Shown: piece after piece, positions 23,586-34,324 of the stretch
Position numbering within the stretch: position 1 is the first letter of the stretch
How the letters are laid out: each line of letters opens with the position of its first letter
Origin: DASZIT01 sp036489495
GTDB lineage: Bacteria > Actinomycetota > Acidimicrobiia > Acidimicrobiales > RAAP-2
DNA length: 64,000 nt
Direction: 5' to 3'
Assembly (NCBI GenBank): GCA_036489495.1
Contig: DASXFR010000041.1
Location: forward strand, 1 to 64,000
The notes under the pieces: generated by a model
Told to the model about the DNA's origin: nothing
Databases searched by the model: none
What the model saw: the letters and a program-made list of their open reading frames with translations, nothing else
Made by a program: the position numbers and the translations under genes

Positions 23586-23819
23586 TCAGGAAGCGGGCGG
23601 TGCCGGCTTCTTCCGCGCCCCCGACTTGGCATAGCGCTTCTGGAAGCGCTCGACCCGGCCACCGGAGTCGACCAACTTCTGCTTGCCGGTGAAGAACGGG
23701 TGGCACTCGTTGCACAGCTCCAGATGGACATCGCCCTTGGTGGACCGGGTGGTGAAGGAATTGCCGCAAGAACAGCGCACGGTGGTTTCGGTGTACTTGG
23801 GGTGGATATCGGTTTTCAT
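23586..23819 (-). CDS. rpmE: 50S ribosomal protein L31, zinc-binding type
   Basis: The 77-residue protein begins MKTDIHPKYTETTVRCSCGN. CSCG and CNECHPFFTG are the zinc ligands of the C+ type L31. The ATG at 23819 has GGGAGAAC upstream. It lies between rho and prfA as in most actinobacteria. A TACAAT box about 60 nt upstream may give it its own promoter. Confidence 0.96.
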   Translation of the reverse strand: MKTDIHPKYTETTVRCSCGNSFTTRSTKGDVHLELCNECHPFFTGKQKLVDSGGRVERFQKRYAKSGARKKPAPPAS

Positions 23820-23876
23820 GAGTTCTCCCTGGTGGTGGCGGCGAGCTCGGCCCGCACCGGCTTTCGCAGCCAGCTG

Positions 23877-23882
23877 ATTGTA
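23877..23882 (-). promoter_or_regulatory. -10 box TACAAT upstream of rpmE
   Basis: On the minus strand TACAAT lies in the 91-bp rho-rpmE gap. The -35 region is weak. It would give a leader of about 50 nt. Confidence 0.4.
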
Positions 23883-23910
23883 CCGGTTCGGGGGGTGGCT
23901 TCGATCAGGA

Positions 23911-25821
<1,911 letters not shown>

Positions 25822-26080
25822 CGGCCTCCTCGTTTCGAATGTCCTCGTTTGGAGAATGGATCAGAGCCATCCTCCAAGGAATCAGGGGCGGGGAGTTGGG
25901 TACGGCGGGCGACAAGCCCGTCTCCAACTCCCACCTACGCCGTGTGCGGGCTGGTCGCACAGTAGAAGTGCGATTCAGGGGATCCTGCCCAGGTACCCGA
26001 ACGGGCACATCTGGAAGCGAAGGTGTCACCATGATACCTGCCCGCACGCCGAACAGCAACAACACCCAGCTGAACAACCA
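25822..26080 (-). promoter_or_regulatory. rho 5' leader region with compound hairpin
   Basis: The 259-bp gap between thrC and rho contains, at 25891-25932, a 9-bp inverted pair (GGGAGTTGG / CCAACTCCC) with an inner 5-bp CGGGC/GCCCG stem. A TACTGT box lies upstream on the minus strand, near 25958. Rho genes often control themselves through their leader, so this is a candidate site. No U-tract follows the hairpin. Confidence 0.4.
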
Positions 26081-27148
26081 TTACAGGCCGAGTTCGGCGA
26101 GCACCGCGCCCAGGTCGGCGTCGATGACGGTGGGCACCGAGATCTGGCTGATGGCGATGTCCGGGTCCTTCAAACCGTGGCCGGTCAATACGCAGACCAC
26201 GGTGGCTCCGGCACCGACACCGTCGGGGAGACCGGTCTTCAACAGACCGGCCACCGACGCCGCCGACGCCGGTTCGCAGAATACCGACTCCTCACTGGCC
26301 AGGAACCGGTAGGCCTCCAGAATCTCGTCGTCGGTGACCGCGGCGATGCCCCCGCCCGACTCGCTGGCCGCCGACGTCGCCCCGTACCAGCTGGCCGGGT
26401 TACCGATCCGGATGGCGGTCGCCACCGTCTCGGGGAATTCGATCGGGTGCCCCTCGACGATGGGGGCGGCGCCGGCGGCCTGGAACCCCAACATCCGGGG
26501 CAGGCGGGTGGACCGTCCGGCCTGTTTGAATTCCAGATAGCCCTTCCAGTAGGCGGTGATGTTCCCGGCGTTCCCCACCGGGATGCAGTGCACGTCGGGC
26601 GCGTCGCCGAGGGCGTCCACGATCTCGAAGGCCCCCGACTTCTGCCCCTCGATGCGGTACGGATTGACCGAATTCACCACCGTCACCGGGGCACGCTCGC
26701 CCAGGTCGCGGACGATCGCCAACGCCTGATCGAAGTTACCCCGGACCTGGAGGACCCGGGCGCCGTGGATGAGGGCCTGGGCGAGTTTGCCCAAGGCAAT
26801 GTGCCCCTCGGGTATCAGCACCGCGCAGGTGAGGCCGGCCCGGGCGGCGAAGGCGGCCGCCGATGCCGAGGTGTTGCCGGTCGAGGCACAGACCACCGCC
26901 TTGGCGCCCTCTTCGGCCGCCTTGGAGATGGCCACCGTCATCCCCCGGTCCTTGAACGAGCCGGTGGGATTGGCCCCTTCCACCTTCAGGAACACCCTCG
27001 CCCCGACCCGGGCCGACAACCGGGGCGCCGGAAGCAACGGAGTTCCGCCTTCGAGCAGGGTGACCACCGGGGTGGTCGCCGACACCGGAAGGAACTCGCG
27101 GTACTCCTCGATCACCCCGCGCCAGGCCGTGGCGGCTCGGTCGGTCAT
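26081..27148 (-). CDS. thrC: Threonine synthase
   Basis: This 355-residue PLP enzyme converts O-phosphohomoserine to threonine. The PLP lysine is in TGSFKDRGMTVAISK, the phosphate loop is the glycine-rich CIPVGNAGNI, and CASTGNTSASAAAFAARAG is typical. The ATG at 27148 overlaps the hom stop by four bases. It follows homoserine dehydrogenase as in other actinobacteria. Confidence 0.95.
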   Translation of the reverse strand: MTDRAATAWRGVIEEYREFLPVSATTPVVTLLEGGTPLLPAPRLSARVGARVFLKVEGANPTGSFKDRGMTVAISKAAEEGAKAVVCASTGNTSASAAAFAARAGLTCAVLIPEGHIALGKLAQALIHGARVLQVRGNFDQALAIVRDLGERAPVTVVNSVNPYRIEGQKSGAFEIVDALGDAPDVHCIPVGNAGNITAYWKGYLEFKQAGRSTRLPRMLGFQAAGAAPIVEGHPIEFPETVATAIRIGNPASWYGATSAASESGGGIAAVTDDEILEAYRFLASEESVFCEPASAASVAGLLKTGLPDGVGAGATVVCVLTGHGLKDPDIAISQISVPTVIDADLGAVLAELGL

Positions 27149-28467
27149 GCTGGGTCGTCTCCAAAGACTCGGATGCTGCTGCCGACCCGCTTCACCGCGT
27201 CGAGGGCAGCCAGCGCGTCGATCGTCTCGCTCATATCACCCTCCCGGGCCGCATGGGTCAGGAAGATGAGCCGGGCCGAGCCGACCAGCTCCTCCTGCTC
27301 GATCTGTTCCATCGACCGGATGGAAACGCGGTGGTCACCGAACACGGTGCTGACCACCCCCAGGACGCCCGGACGGTCTTCCACGTCGATCGTCAGGTAG
27401 AAGGCCGAACGGAGCTCGGCCACCGGGTAGATGCGCGCCGGGCGTCGCTCGGGGATCAGCGAGGTGGTCCCGGCCAACCGGTTTCGGATGGCGTCGATCA
27501 GGTCGCCCACCAGCGCACTGGCGGTGGGAAGGCCACCGGCGCCCTGGCCGTAGAGCATCAGCTCTCCGGCCCACTCCCCCTCGATGAACACCGCGTTGAA
27601 GGCGTCGCGCACCCCGGCCAGTGGATGGGAGGTGGGGACCATGGCCGGATGGACCCGGGCGGAGATCTCGTCGTCCCCGATCCGCTCCACCACCGCCAGC
27701 AGCTTGACCACATAGCCGAAGCGACCGGCAAACTCGATGTCGACCGATCCGATATGGGTGATCCCTTCGCGGGGCACGTCGGCGGTGGCGACGTCGTACC
27801 CCATTGCCACTCCGGCCAGGATGGCGGTCTTGGCCGCGGCGTCGTGGCCCTCGACGTCGGCGGTGGGATCCCGCTCGGCCAGGCCCAGCTCCTGGGCCCG
27901 GGCCAGGACCTCGTCGTACTCGGTCCCGTCGTCGGACATCTTGGTCAGGATGAAGTTGGTGGTCCCGTTGACGATCCCCATCACCCGCTGGATCCGCTCG
28001 CCGGTCAACGACTCGCGCAACACCCGGACCAGAGGGATGGCTCCGGCCACCGCGGCTTCGTAGAGGAGGTCGACCCCGCGCTGGTGGGCAATCTCCCGGA
28101 GGGCAATGCCTTCGGGCGATGCCAACAGCTCCTTGTTGGCGGTGACGACCGGCTTTCCGGATTCCAGCGCCGCCCGGATCAAGCTGCCGGCCGGCTCCAG
28201 CCCCCCGATCAACTCGACGACGATATCGATCGAGGGGTCGGCCACCAGCCCGGCGGCATCGTCGGTGAGCAGTTCTTTCGGCACGTGGTCCGGCCGGGTA
28301 CGGGACAGGTCGGCCACCGCCACCCCGCCAATGTCGATCCGGGCGCCACTCTGCAAGGCCAGATCGTCGGATCGGGAGAGCAGATGGGCGACCAGGGCAG
28401 CCCCCACCGAGCCGCAGCCGAGAATGGCGACGCGCACCACGGGCGCGGGCGGGCGGGCCGGGGTCAT
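27145..28467 (-). CDS. hom: Homoserine dehydrogenase with C-terminal ACT domain
   Basis: The 440-residue enzyme reduces aspartate semialdehyde to homoserine. It has an N-terminal Rossmann motif (ILGCGSVGAAL), the catalytic region NKELLAS and GIVNGTTNFILTKM, and a C-terminal ACT domain (LTIDVEDRPGVLGVVSTVF) for threonine feedback. The ATG at 28467 lies 6 nt after TAGCGT, a leaderless start, so hom-thrC can be transcribed apart from lysA. Confidence 0.96.
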   Translation of the reverse strand: MTPARPPAPVVRVAILGCGSVGAALVAHLLSRSDDLALQSGARIDIGGVAVADLSRTRPDHVPKELLTDDAAGLVADPSIDIVVELIGGLEPAGSLIRAALESGKPVVTANKELLASPEGIALREIAHQRGVDLLYEAAVAGAIPLVRVLRESLTGERIQRVMGIVNGTTNFILTKMSDDGTEYDEVLARAQELGLAERDPTADVEGHDAAAKTAILAGVAMGYDVATADVPREGITHIGSVDIEFAGRFGYVVKLLAVVERIGDDEISARVHPAMVPTSHPLAGVRDAFNAVFIEGEWAGELMLYGQGAGGLPTASALVGDLIDAIRNRLAGTTSLIPERRPARIYPVAELRSAFYLTIDVEDRPGVLGVVSTVFGDHRVSIRSMEQIEQEELVGSARLIFLTHAAREGDMSETIDALAALDAVKRVGSSIRVFGDDPA

Positions 28468-28473
28468 CGGATC

Positions 28474-28479
28474 ACGCTA
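28474..28479 (-). promoter_or_regulatory. -10 box TAGCGT of a leaderless promoter (hom)
   Basis: On the minus strand TAGCGT ends 6 nt before the hom ATG, inside the 39-bp gap after lysA. Confidence 0.5.
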
Positions 28480-28506
28480 CCGCCTGGCCCGGGAACCGAG
28501 GGAAGA

Positions 28507-29829
28507 TCAGACGTCGAGCCGGATCAGGTCTTCGAGCGACTCACGCCGGACGACGGTGCGGGCCACCCCTCCGGACACGAAGATCACCGGCGGCCTCGGG
28601 ACCTTGTTGTAGTTCGACGCCATCGAGTAGCCGTAGGCACCGGTGACCGGGGTGGCCACGATGTCGCCGACTTTGAGGTCGGCGGGAACGAAACCTTCCG
28701 AGACGATCAGGTCACCGGTCTCGCAGTGCTTGCCTACCAGGCGGATCGGCATGGGCCGCTCGGCTTCCACCTCCCGGGGCAGAAACGCCTCGTAACCGCT
28801 GCCATACAGCACCGGGCGAGGATTGTCGCTCATCCCCCCGTCGACCGACACATAGGTTCGGTAACCCGGGACATCCTTCACGGTGCCGACCGTGTAGAGG
28901 GTGGTCCCGGCCGACGCCACAATCGCCCGTCCGGGCTCGGCCGTGATCCGCACCGAGGCGGGGATGCCGGCACTCAGGCAGGCGGATTTGACCCGGGCCG
29001 CCCACTGGGCCATGGGCGGGGCCTCCTCGCCGTTGACATAGGCGACACCCAAGCCCCCGCCCACCACCAATTCCGGCAGGTCGAGGGTGGCAAAGAAATC
29101 CGCCAACACCTCGACGGCCCGGACGAACGGGTCGAGGGCGAACACCTGGCTCCCGAGATGGGCGTGGATGCCGGTGAACTCGACGATGCCGGCAGCATGG
29201 AGGGACGTCAGGCGCTCCACCGCTCGGCCGGCGGCGCCGGATGCCAGCCCGAATCCGAACTTCGAGTCATCCTGGCCGGTCTGGACGTACCGGTGGGTGT
29301 GAACCTCGACACCCGGGGTGATGCGGGCCAGCACCTTGGGCGGGGGCGGGGGCGGTTCGCCCGCGCCCAACCCCTTCGATCGCTCGGCCACCAACGTCTC
29401 GATCCGATCGATCTCATCGAAGGAATCCACCACGATGCGGCCGATGCCGACGGCCAGGGCGCTGGAGAGTTCGGCTTCGGACTTGTTGTTGCCATGGAAC
29501 ACCAGCTGGTCGGCCGGGACGCCGGCGGTGAGGGCCACGTGGAGCTCTCCCCCGGTGGAGACGTCGAGGTGCATCCCCTCTTCGTAGGCCAGTCGGGCCA
29601 TGGCGACGCAGAGAAATGCCTTGGTGGCGTAGGACACCCCGTCGCCCCACGCCGCCACCGCCTCGCGACACTGGATGCGAAGGTGCTCCTCGTCGTAGAC
29701 GAACAGTGGAGTTCCCTGCTCTTCGGCCAACTCCACCAGATCGACACCGCCGATGCTGAGCCGGCCGTCGCCGTCGATGGTGGCGGTGCTGGGGAGCAGA
29801 CGGCGCTCGACCGGATCGGTGGGGCCCAT
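28507..29829 (-). CDS. lysA: Diaminopimelate decarboxylase
   Basis: The 440-residue alanine-racemase-fold PLP enzyme makes lysine from meso-diaminopimelate. Motifs are YATKAFLC with the PLP lysine, FHGNNKS, GIHAHLGSQ, GGGLGVAYV, EPGRAIVASAG and GKHCETGDLI. The ATG at 29829 is 2 nt after the argS stop, with GGAGGTGAT overlapping the end of argS. The adjacent argS-lysA order is typical of actinobacteria. Confidence 0.96.
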   Translation of the reverse strand: MGPTDPVERRLLPSTATIDGDGRLSIGGVDLVELAEEQGTPLFVYDEEHLRIQCREAVAAWGDGVSYATKAFLCVAMARLAYEEGMHLDVSTGGELHVALTAGVPADQLVFHGNNKSEAELSSALAVGIGRIVVDSFDEIDRIETLVAERSKGLGAGEPPPPPPKVLARITPGVEVHTHRYVQTGQDDSKFGFGLASGAAGRAVERLTSLHAAGIVEFTGIHAHLGSQVFALDPFVRAVEVLADFFATLDLPELVVGGGLGVAYVNGEEAPPMAQWAARVKSACLSAGIPASVRITAEPGRAIVASAGTTLYTVGTVKDVPGYRTYVSVDGGMSDNPRPVLYGSGYEAFLPREVEAERPMPIRLVGKHCETGDLIVSEGFVPADLKVGDIVATPVTGAYGYSMASNYNKVPRPPVIFVSGGVARTVVRRESLEDLIRLDV

Positions 29830-29831
29830 GG

Positions 29832-31472
29832 CTACATCACCTCCGGTGCCGACACTCCGAGCAGGCCCAACCCGATGGCCAGGCCGACACGGGTGCCTTC
29901 CACCAGCCACAGGCGGGCCTGGGTCAGGGCCGGGTCCACATCCTCGGCCAAGATCGGACAGTCGTGGTAGAAGCCATGGAAGTCTCCGGCCAGACGACGG
30001 ACCCAGGTGGTCACCTTGTTCGGCGCCCGATCGACCGCGGCCAGAGCCACCACTTCGGGAAGCTCCTCCAGGTCCCGGATGAGCTCGAGTTCCCGAACGT
30101 GGGTGAGGAGGGAGAGATCGGCGGCCTCCAGCGGAACCCGGACCACGCCGCGTTCGACGGCCTTCCTGGCCACGCCCCCGATCCGGGCATTGGCCATCTG
30201 CACGTAGAAGACCGGGTTCTCCACCGACTGCTCGCGGGCGGTGGCGAGGTCGAACGTGGTGGCCTGGTCGAGGGTGGTCATGACGCTCAAGATCCGAGTG
30301 GCGTCGGCGCCGATGTCGGCGACCAGCGAATCCAGCGAGATGGCAGTGCCGGCTCGCTTGCCCATCTTCACCGTTTCGTCCCCGTCCACCACCGAGACCA
30401 TCTGCCCGAGTTTCACCTCGAGGCGTCCCTCGGGCACCCCGAGGGCCTCGACCCCGGCCATCAGGCCGGCCACCTGGCCGTGGTGATCGGCGCCGAAGAT
30501 GTCGATGACCCGCTCGAACCCCCGGATGAGGAACTTGTCCCGGTGATAGGCGATGTCGCCGGCCAGATAGGTGGCATCGCCGTCCGACTTCCGGAGGACG
30601 CGGTCCCGGCTGTCACCGAGCTCGGTGGTTCGGAACCAGGTGGCGCCGTCCTGTTCGAAGACCAGGCCTTTCTCGGCCAGCAGGGCGATGGTCTCGTCGA
30701 CTGCCCCACTCTCTTCGATGGAGGCCTGGCTGTACCACTCGTCGAACTCGATGTTCACCGAGGCCAGGGTGGCCCGGATCATCTCGAGGATGCGGTCCGC
30801 CGCCCAGCGCCCGGCGACCGTGACGTCGTCCGGCCCGTCATAGATGGCGGCCAATTCGATGATGTACTCGCCTTGATACCCGTCTTCGGGGACGGGCGTG
30901 CCGTGATGGCGGGCCAGGAGGCTCTGACCCAACGTGCGGATCTGCCCCCCGGTGTCGTTCACGTAGTACTCGCGGCTCACCTGATGGCCGGTCCGGGATA
31001 ACACCCGGGCAAGGGAGTCGCCGTAGCTCCCCCACCAACCGTTGCCCACGTGGATCGGGCCGGTGGGATTGGCGGAGAGGAACTCGACCAGGACCCGCTC
31101 ACCGTGTCCGATATCCGGGCGGGCGTAGCCGTCCTCGCCGTCCCGAACCACCTCTACCAGGGCCTCGTGGAGCCACCCGTGGTCGAGGCGGAAGTTGATG
31201 AACCCGGGGCCGGCAACCTCGACGGAAACGACATGAGTCGGCAGGTGGGCAGTGAGCTCTTCGACCAGAGCGTCAGCCAGTTTGCGACCGTTGGTCCCGG
31301 CCTTCTTGGCCGTCACCAGGGCAATGTTGGTTGACCAGTCGCCGTGCTCCCGGCGGGCCGGCCGCTCGAGGAACACATCGCCGGGGCCGACGGAGATGTC
31401 CAGACCGTCGGCGACGGCAACCGCCGCCAGGGCGCGACTGACGGACTCGGCGAGCTGATCACGGATGGGCAT
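29832..31472 (-). CDS. argS: Arginyl-tRNA synthetase
   Basis: The 546-residue class I synthetase has an N-terminal Add-1 domain, the HIGH-type motif NPTGPIHVGNGWWGS, the KMSK-type KMGKRAGTAIS, and a DALR anticodon-binding C-terminus. The ATG at 31472 is supported by homology-like length; no strong binding site is visible. It heads the run argS-lysA-hom-thrC-rho. A tRNA-Arg gene lies divergently only 133 bp away. Confidence 0.96.
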   Translation of the reverse strand: MPIRDQLAESVSRALAAVAVADGLDISVGPGDVFLERPARREHGDWSTNIALVTAKKAGTNGRKLADALVEELTAHLPTHVVSVEVAGPGFINFRLDHGWLHEALVEVVRDGEDGYARPDIGHGERVLVEFLSANPTGPIHVGNGWWGSYGDSLARVLSRTGHQVSREYYVNDTGGQIRTLGQSLLARHHGTPVPEDGYQGEYIIELAAIYDGPDDVTVAGRWAADRILEMIRATLASVNIEFDEWYSQASIEESGAVDETIALLAEKGLVFEQDGATWFRTTELGDSRDRVLRKSDGDATYLAGDIAYHRDKFLIRGFERVIDIFGADHHGQVAGLMAGVEALGVPEGRLEVKLGQMVSVVDGDETVKMGKRAGTAISLDSLVADIGADATRILSVMTTLDQATTFDLATAREQSVENPVFYVQMANARIGGVARKAVERGVVRVPLEAADLSLLTHVRELELIRDLEELPEVVALAAVDRAPNKVTTWVRRLAGDFHGFYHDCPILAEDVDPALTQARLWLVEGTRVGLAIGLGLLGVSAPEVM

Positions 31473-31542
31473 GCTGTAAGGGAGAATACGTCGTTGGGCG
31501 AGTGGGTCGGTTGTCGGCAGGGTGTGGGCACCGGCAGCCGAC

Positions 31543-31548
31543 TACAAT
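31543..31548 (+). promoter_or_regulatory. -10 box TACAAT upstream of tRNA-Arg
   Basis: TACAAT lies 58 nt before the tRNA 5' end. A clear -35 box is not seen. Confidence 0.4.
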
Positions 31549-31605
31549 CAATGGTTCGGTGGTGCGGTTCCACGGTCTTGCGGCCGGGTGGCGGCCCCGC
31601 CGGTT

Positions 31606-31680
31606 GCCCTCGTAGCTCAGCGGATAGAGCATTGGCCTCCGAAGCCATGTGCGCAGGTTCAATTCCTGCCGAGGGCGCCA
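31606..31680 (+). tRNA. tRNA-Arg (anticodon CCG, encoded CCA)
   Basis: A complete cloverleaf can be folded. The acceptor is GCCCTCG/CGAGGGC, the D-stem GCTC/GAGC and the T-stem GCAGG/CCTGC with loop TTCAATT. The anticodon loop CTCCGAA places CCG at 31639-31641, reading CGG arginine codons. The discriminator G is followed by encoded CCA at 31678-31680. The first anticodon-stem pair is a T-T mismatch. Confidence 0.95.
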
Positions 31681-31745
31681 TTTGAGGATCCTCCGCTTCT
31701 CGCCCGGGTCAGCTCAGGGACCGACGGTGGGGACAAGCGGCGGCC

Positions 31746-31751
31746 TACGCT
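31746..31751 (+). promoter_or_regulatory. -10-like TACGCT before the TIGR00725 gene
   Basis: TACGCT ends 9 nt before the ATG at 31761. The transcript would be leaderless or have only a few leader bases. Confidence 0.35.
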
Positions 31752-31760
31752 GGGCAGCCT

Positions 31761-32255
31761 ATGGCGACCCAGATCGCGGTCATCGGTGGGTCCGAGGTGA
31801 CCACTCCGGTGGCGGCCTGGGCCGAAACGGTCGGCGCCGCCCTGGCCTCCGCCGGCGCGGTGGTCATCTGCGGGGGGCTCGGCGGGGTGATGGCCGCCAG
31901 TTGCCGGGGTGCCAAGTCAGCCGGTGGGCTGACCATCGGCATCCTCCCCGGCCACGACCCCGCCGCCGCCAACCCGTGGGTCGACGTGGGCATCGCCACC
32001 GGCCTCGGCGAAGCCCGCAACGCCCTGGTGGTCGGATCCGCCGCCGCGGTGATCGCCGTCGACGGGGAGTACGGCACCCTCTCGGAGATCGCCCTCGCCC
32101 TCCGGGCCGGGATCCCGGTCGTCGGCCTCGGCACCTGGTCGCTTACCCGGCCCGATGCTCAGCTGGATGCGGGAATCGTGCCCGTCGAGGATCCGCTCGA
32201 GGCAGTGGCCGCCGCCCTGCGCCTGGCATCGGCCCGATCCTCCCGATCGGGGTGA
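31761..32255 (+). CDS. TIGR00725/LOG-like nucleotide-binding protein
   Basis: The 164-residue Rossmann protein is of the lysine-decarboxylase-like superfamily. It shows CGGLGGVMAASCRGA and GEYGTLSEIALALRAG, the equivalents of the LOG motifs. LOG enzymes release free base from cytokinin nucleotides, but the TIGR00725 branch has no firmly assigned substrate. It precedes an acetyltransferase gene by 7 nt. Confidence 0.85.
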   Translation: MATQIAVIGGSEVTTPVAAWAETVGAALASAGAVVICGGLGGVMAASCRGAKSAGGLTIGILPGHDPAAANPWVDVGIATGLGEARNALVVGSAAAVIAVDGEYGTLSEIALALRAGIPVVGLGTWSLTRPDAQLDAGIVPVEDPLEAVAAALRLASARSSRSG

Positions 32256-32262
32256 CGTCGTC

Positions 32263-32736
32263 ATGATCACCATCCGCCCGGTCGGCGCCGAAGATTGGCA
32301 GGCCTGGCGCCGGCTGCGCCTCGATGCACTGCGCGACGCCCCCGGCGCGTTCAAGACCAAGCTGGCAGAGTGGCAGGGCGACGGCGACATCGAGCCGCGC
32401 TGGCGCGATCGGTTGAGCGCCGTCCCGTTCAACGTCATCGCCGATCTCGACCGGAACCCGGCCGGAATGGTGAGCGCGGTGCCGGACGGCGATGACGTCG
32501 AGCTCATCTCCATTTGGGTCGCGCCATTCGCCCGCGGCCGTGGGGTCGGCGACGCGTTGATCGACGCCGTCCTTGGCTGGGAGGTCATCGAGCCGGCCCG
32601 ACGGGTGGTGTTGTGCGTCATGGAAGGCAACCACCACGCCGCCGCGCTCTATCGCCGTCACGGCTTCGTCGACGAGAGTCCAGGTCAGCCGGCCGGCAAC
32701 GGGGAATGGGTCGAACGCCGGATGACCCGCCCGTAG
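32263..32736 (+). CDS. GNAT family N-acetyltransferase
   Basis: The 157-residue GNAT fold has ISIWVAPFARGRGVGDALID as the acetyl-CoA pyrophosphate loop and NHHAAALYRRHGFVD at motif B. It begins ITIRPVGAEDWQAWRRLRL, typical of the family. The ATG at 32263 follows the preceding gene closely and has GGTGACG upstream. The acceptor is unknown. Confidence 0.9.
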   Translation: MITIRPVGAEDWQAWRRLRLDALRDAPGAFKTKLAEWQGDGDIEPRWRDRLSAVPFNVIADLDRNPAGMVSAVPDGDDVELISIWVAPFARGRGVGDALIDAVLGWEVIEPARRVVLCVMEGNHHAAALYRRHGFVDESPGQPAGNGEWVERRMTRP

Positions 32737-32777
32737 AAACCCGGGCCCACCTCGGATCACAAACGTTGACCCCCCGA

Positions 32778-32797
32778 TTCCCGTCGGGATACGGGAA
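32778..32797. promoter_or_regulatory. Inverted repeat TTCCCGT-N6-ACGGGAA upstream of the HTH regulator
   Basis: A perfect 7-bp inverted repeat follows a TTGACC box at 32766-32771. It is about 85 nt before the regulator's start and may be an autoregulatory operator. Confidence 0.4.
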
Positions 32798-32879
32798 CGA
32801 AATTGCCGGTGTGAACGCACAAGGGAAATTTTGTGTTATTCCGGAGGAAACCCGAAAATCAGGTGAGGGAGGGTCTGGG

Positions 32880-33560
32880 GTGGATGACGAAGTGCAGCGC
32901 GAGGCTCGCGCTCTCGGCGATCCGACTCGCCACCGCCTGTTCCGCTACATCCTGGAGGCTCCGGACCCGGTCGGGGTCGCCGACCTCACCGACCACGTGA
33001 AGCTCAACCACAATGCCGTTCGCCAACATCTGGCCGTGCTCAAGGAAGCCCACTTGGTGCTGGAGGGCGTCGAGGTCCGGCGCCAACCCGGCCGCCCCCG
33101 GCTGCTGTACCGCCTCCACCCGGAAGCCGCCGGCCGGTGGGGCACTCCCGGTCCCTACGCCTGGCTGGCCCGACTCCTGAGCGACGCGGTTCGCCACAAC
33201 TTGGCGCCCCGGCAGATCGGCCGCCAGGAAGGGCGCCGTCGCGGAGCCGAGTTGGAAGGCACCGGAAACCAACTCGATCTGTTGGAAGAGGAAATGACCC
33301 GGCGCGGCTTTCGCCCGACCCGGACCGAACGGACCCGGCGAGTCGACTTCGTTCTCGACCGTTGCCCGTTCGAAGACGTCGCCCACACCGATCCGGAAAC
33401 CGTCTGCCAGCTCCACCTGGGCCAGGCTGAGGGCCTGGCCGAAGCCGTCGGCGGTGTGGCCGTCGAGCGGCTGGAAGCCAAGGACGCGCGTCGGGCCGGC
33501 TGCCGTCTGGTGGTACGGCTGGAGCCGGACGGCACCTCCGATGCCGCCCGGATTGGTTGA
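32880..33560 (+). CDS. ArsR/SufR-like HTH regulator with C-terminal cysteine motif
   Basis: This 226-residue protein has a winged helix at 5-75 (REARALGDPTRHRLFRYIL, NHNAVRQHLAVLKEAHLV). The C-terminal segment has CPFEDVAHTDPETVCQLHLG, which resembles the cysteine-containing effector part of SufR-type Fe-S sensing repressors. GTG 32880 has GAGGGAGGG upstream. A 7-bp inverted repeat lies in the promoter. No suf genes are in the window, so the target is unknown. It converges on alkB with 12 bp between. Confidence 0.75.
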   Translation: MDDEVQREARALGDPTRHRLFRYILEAPDPVGVADLTDHVKLNHNAVRQHLAVLKEAHLVLEGVEVRRQPGRPRLLYRLHPEAAGRWGTPGPYAWLARLLSDAVRHNLAPRQIGRQEGRRRGAELEGTGNQLDLLEEEMTRRGFRPTRTERTRRVDFVLDRCPFEDVAHTDPETVCQLHLGQAEGLAEAVGGVAVERLEAKDARRAGCRLVVRLEPDGTSDAARIG

Positions 33561-33572
33561 CACCCCCTCCGG

Positions 33573-34238
33573 TTACCCCGGTACCGCCAATCCGGTCTGG
33601 CGAAGGGTGATGTTGTAGCGACCGCCGCAAAGACCGATGGCCGGATCCCCGGTGCCCGGGAGGAGTTTCGGCACGCCGTGGTAGGCGAGCCGGGATTGGC
33701 CCCCGAAGACGAACAGGTCACCCGACTCGAGCTCGATGTCGGTCCACGGCCGGTTGCGGGTGGCGGTATTGCCGAAGCGGAAGATGCAGGTCTCTCCCAG
33801 ACTGAGGGAGACGACCGGTCCTGCACTTCGCTCGTCCCGGTCGGCGTGCATGCCCATCCGGGCGGCGGGGGCATACCAATTGATGAGGGCGACGTCGGGT
33901 CGGTAGGCGTTCCCGATGGACGGATCCTGGTAGGCGTCGGCGACGGCGCGCCGACCCAGCGCTCCCAGCTCCTCCGGGAAGGGTGCCACCGTCCGGCCGT
34001 CACCGTCGACCACCTGCAGGCTGTAGCCGTAGGGGAACCAGTGCCAGCCCAGGCAGGCCATCTCTACCGACATGACGCCCCCGGTGGGCAGACGGGGCGC
34101 GTGGGTGCCTCCGGCCTGGGCGATCCACGTCGCGCACGAACCGACCAGCTGCCGTTGGGCATCGAGGTCGAGCCATCCGGACAGGTGCACCGCGCCCGGG
34201 GACACCTCGACCCGTTCTGGTGGAATCAGCCGCGGCAT
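33573..34238 (-). CDS. alkB: AlkB-type Fe(II)/2-oxoglutarate dioxygenase
   Basis: The 221-residue protein has the full AlkB active site: HADRDE for the HxD pair, LAYHGVPKLLPG for the second histidine, and RYNITLRQTG for 2-oxoglutarate binding. The substrate-binding NWYAPAARMGMH is conserved. AlkB removes alkyl groups from damaged bases. The ATG at 34238 is preferred; an upstream in-frame start at 34271 adds a short unlike segment. It diverges from the Smr gene. Confidence 0.92.
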   Translation of the reverse strand: MPRLIPPERVEVSPGAVHLSGWLDLDAQRQLVGSCATWIAQAGGTHAPRLPTGGVMSVEMACLGWHWFPYGYSLQVVDGDGRTVAPFPEELGALGRRAVADAYQDPSIGNAYRPDVALINWYAPAARMGMHADRDERSAGPVVSLSLGETCIFRFGNTATRNRPWTDIELESGDLFVFGGQSRLAYHGVPKLLPGTGDPAIGLCGGRYNITLRQTGLAVPG

Positions 34239-34324
34239 GACCCGACCACCCTGCCACAGGCCTGGCTGCACCCTGATGGCGGCCGTCCGGCCGAGATCGT
34301 CAACCGTCGTGTAGACCGGACCGG

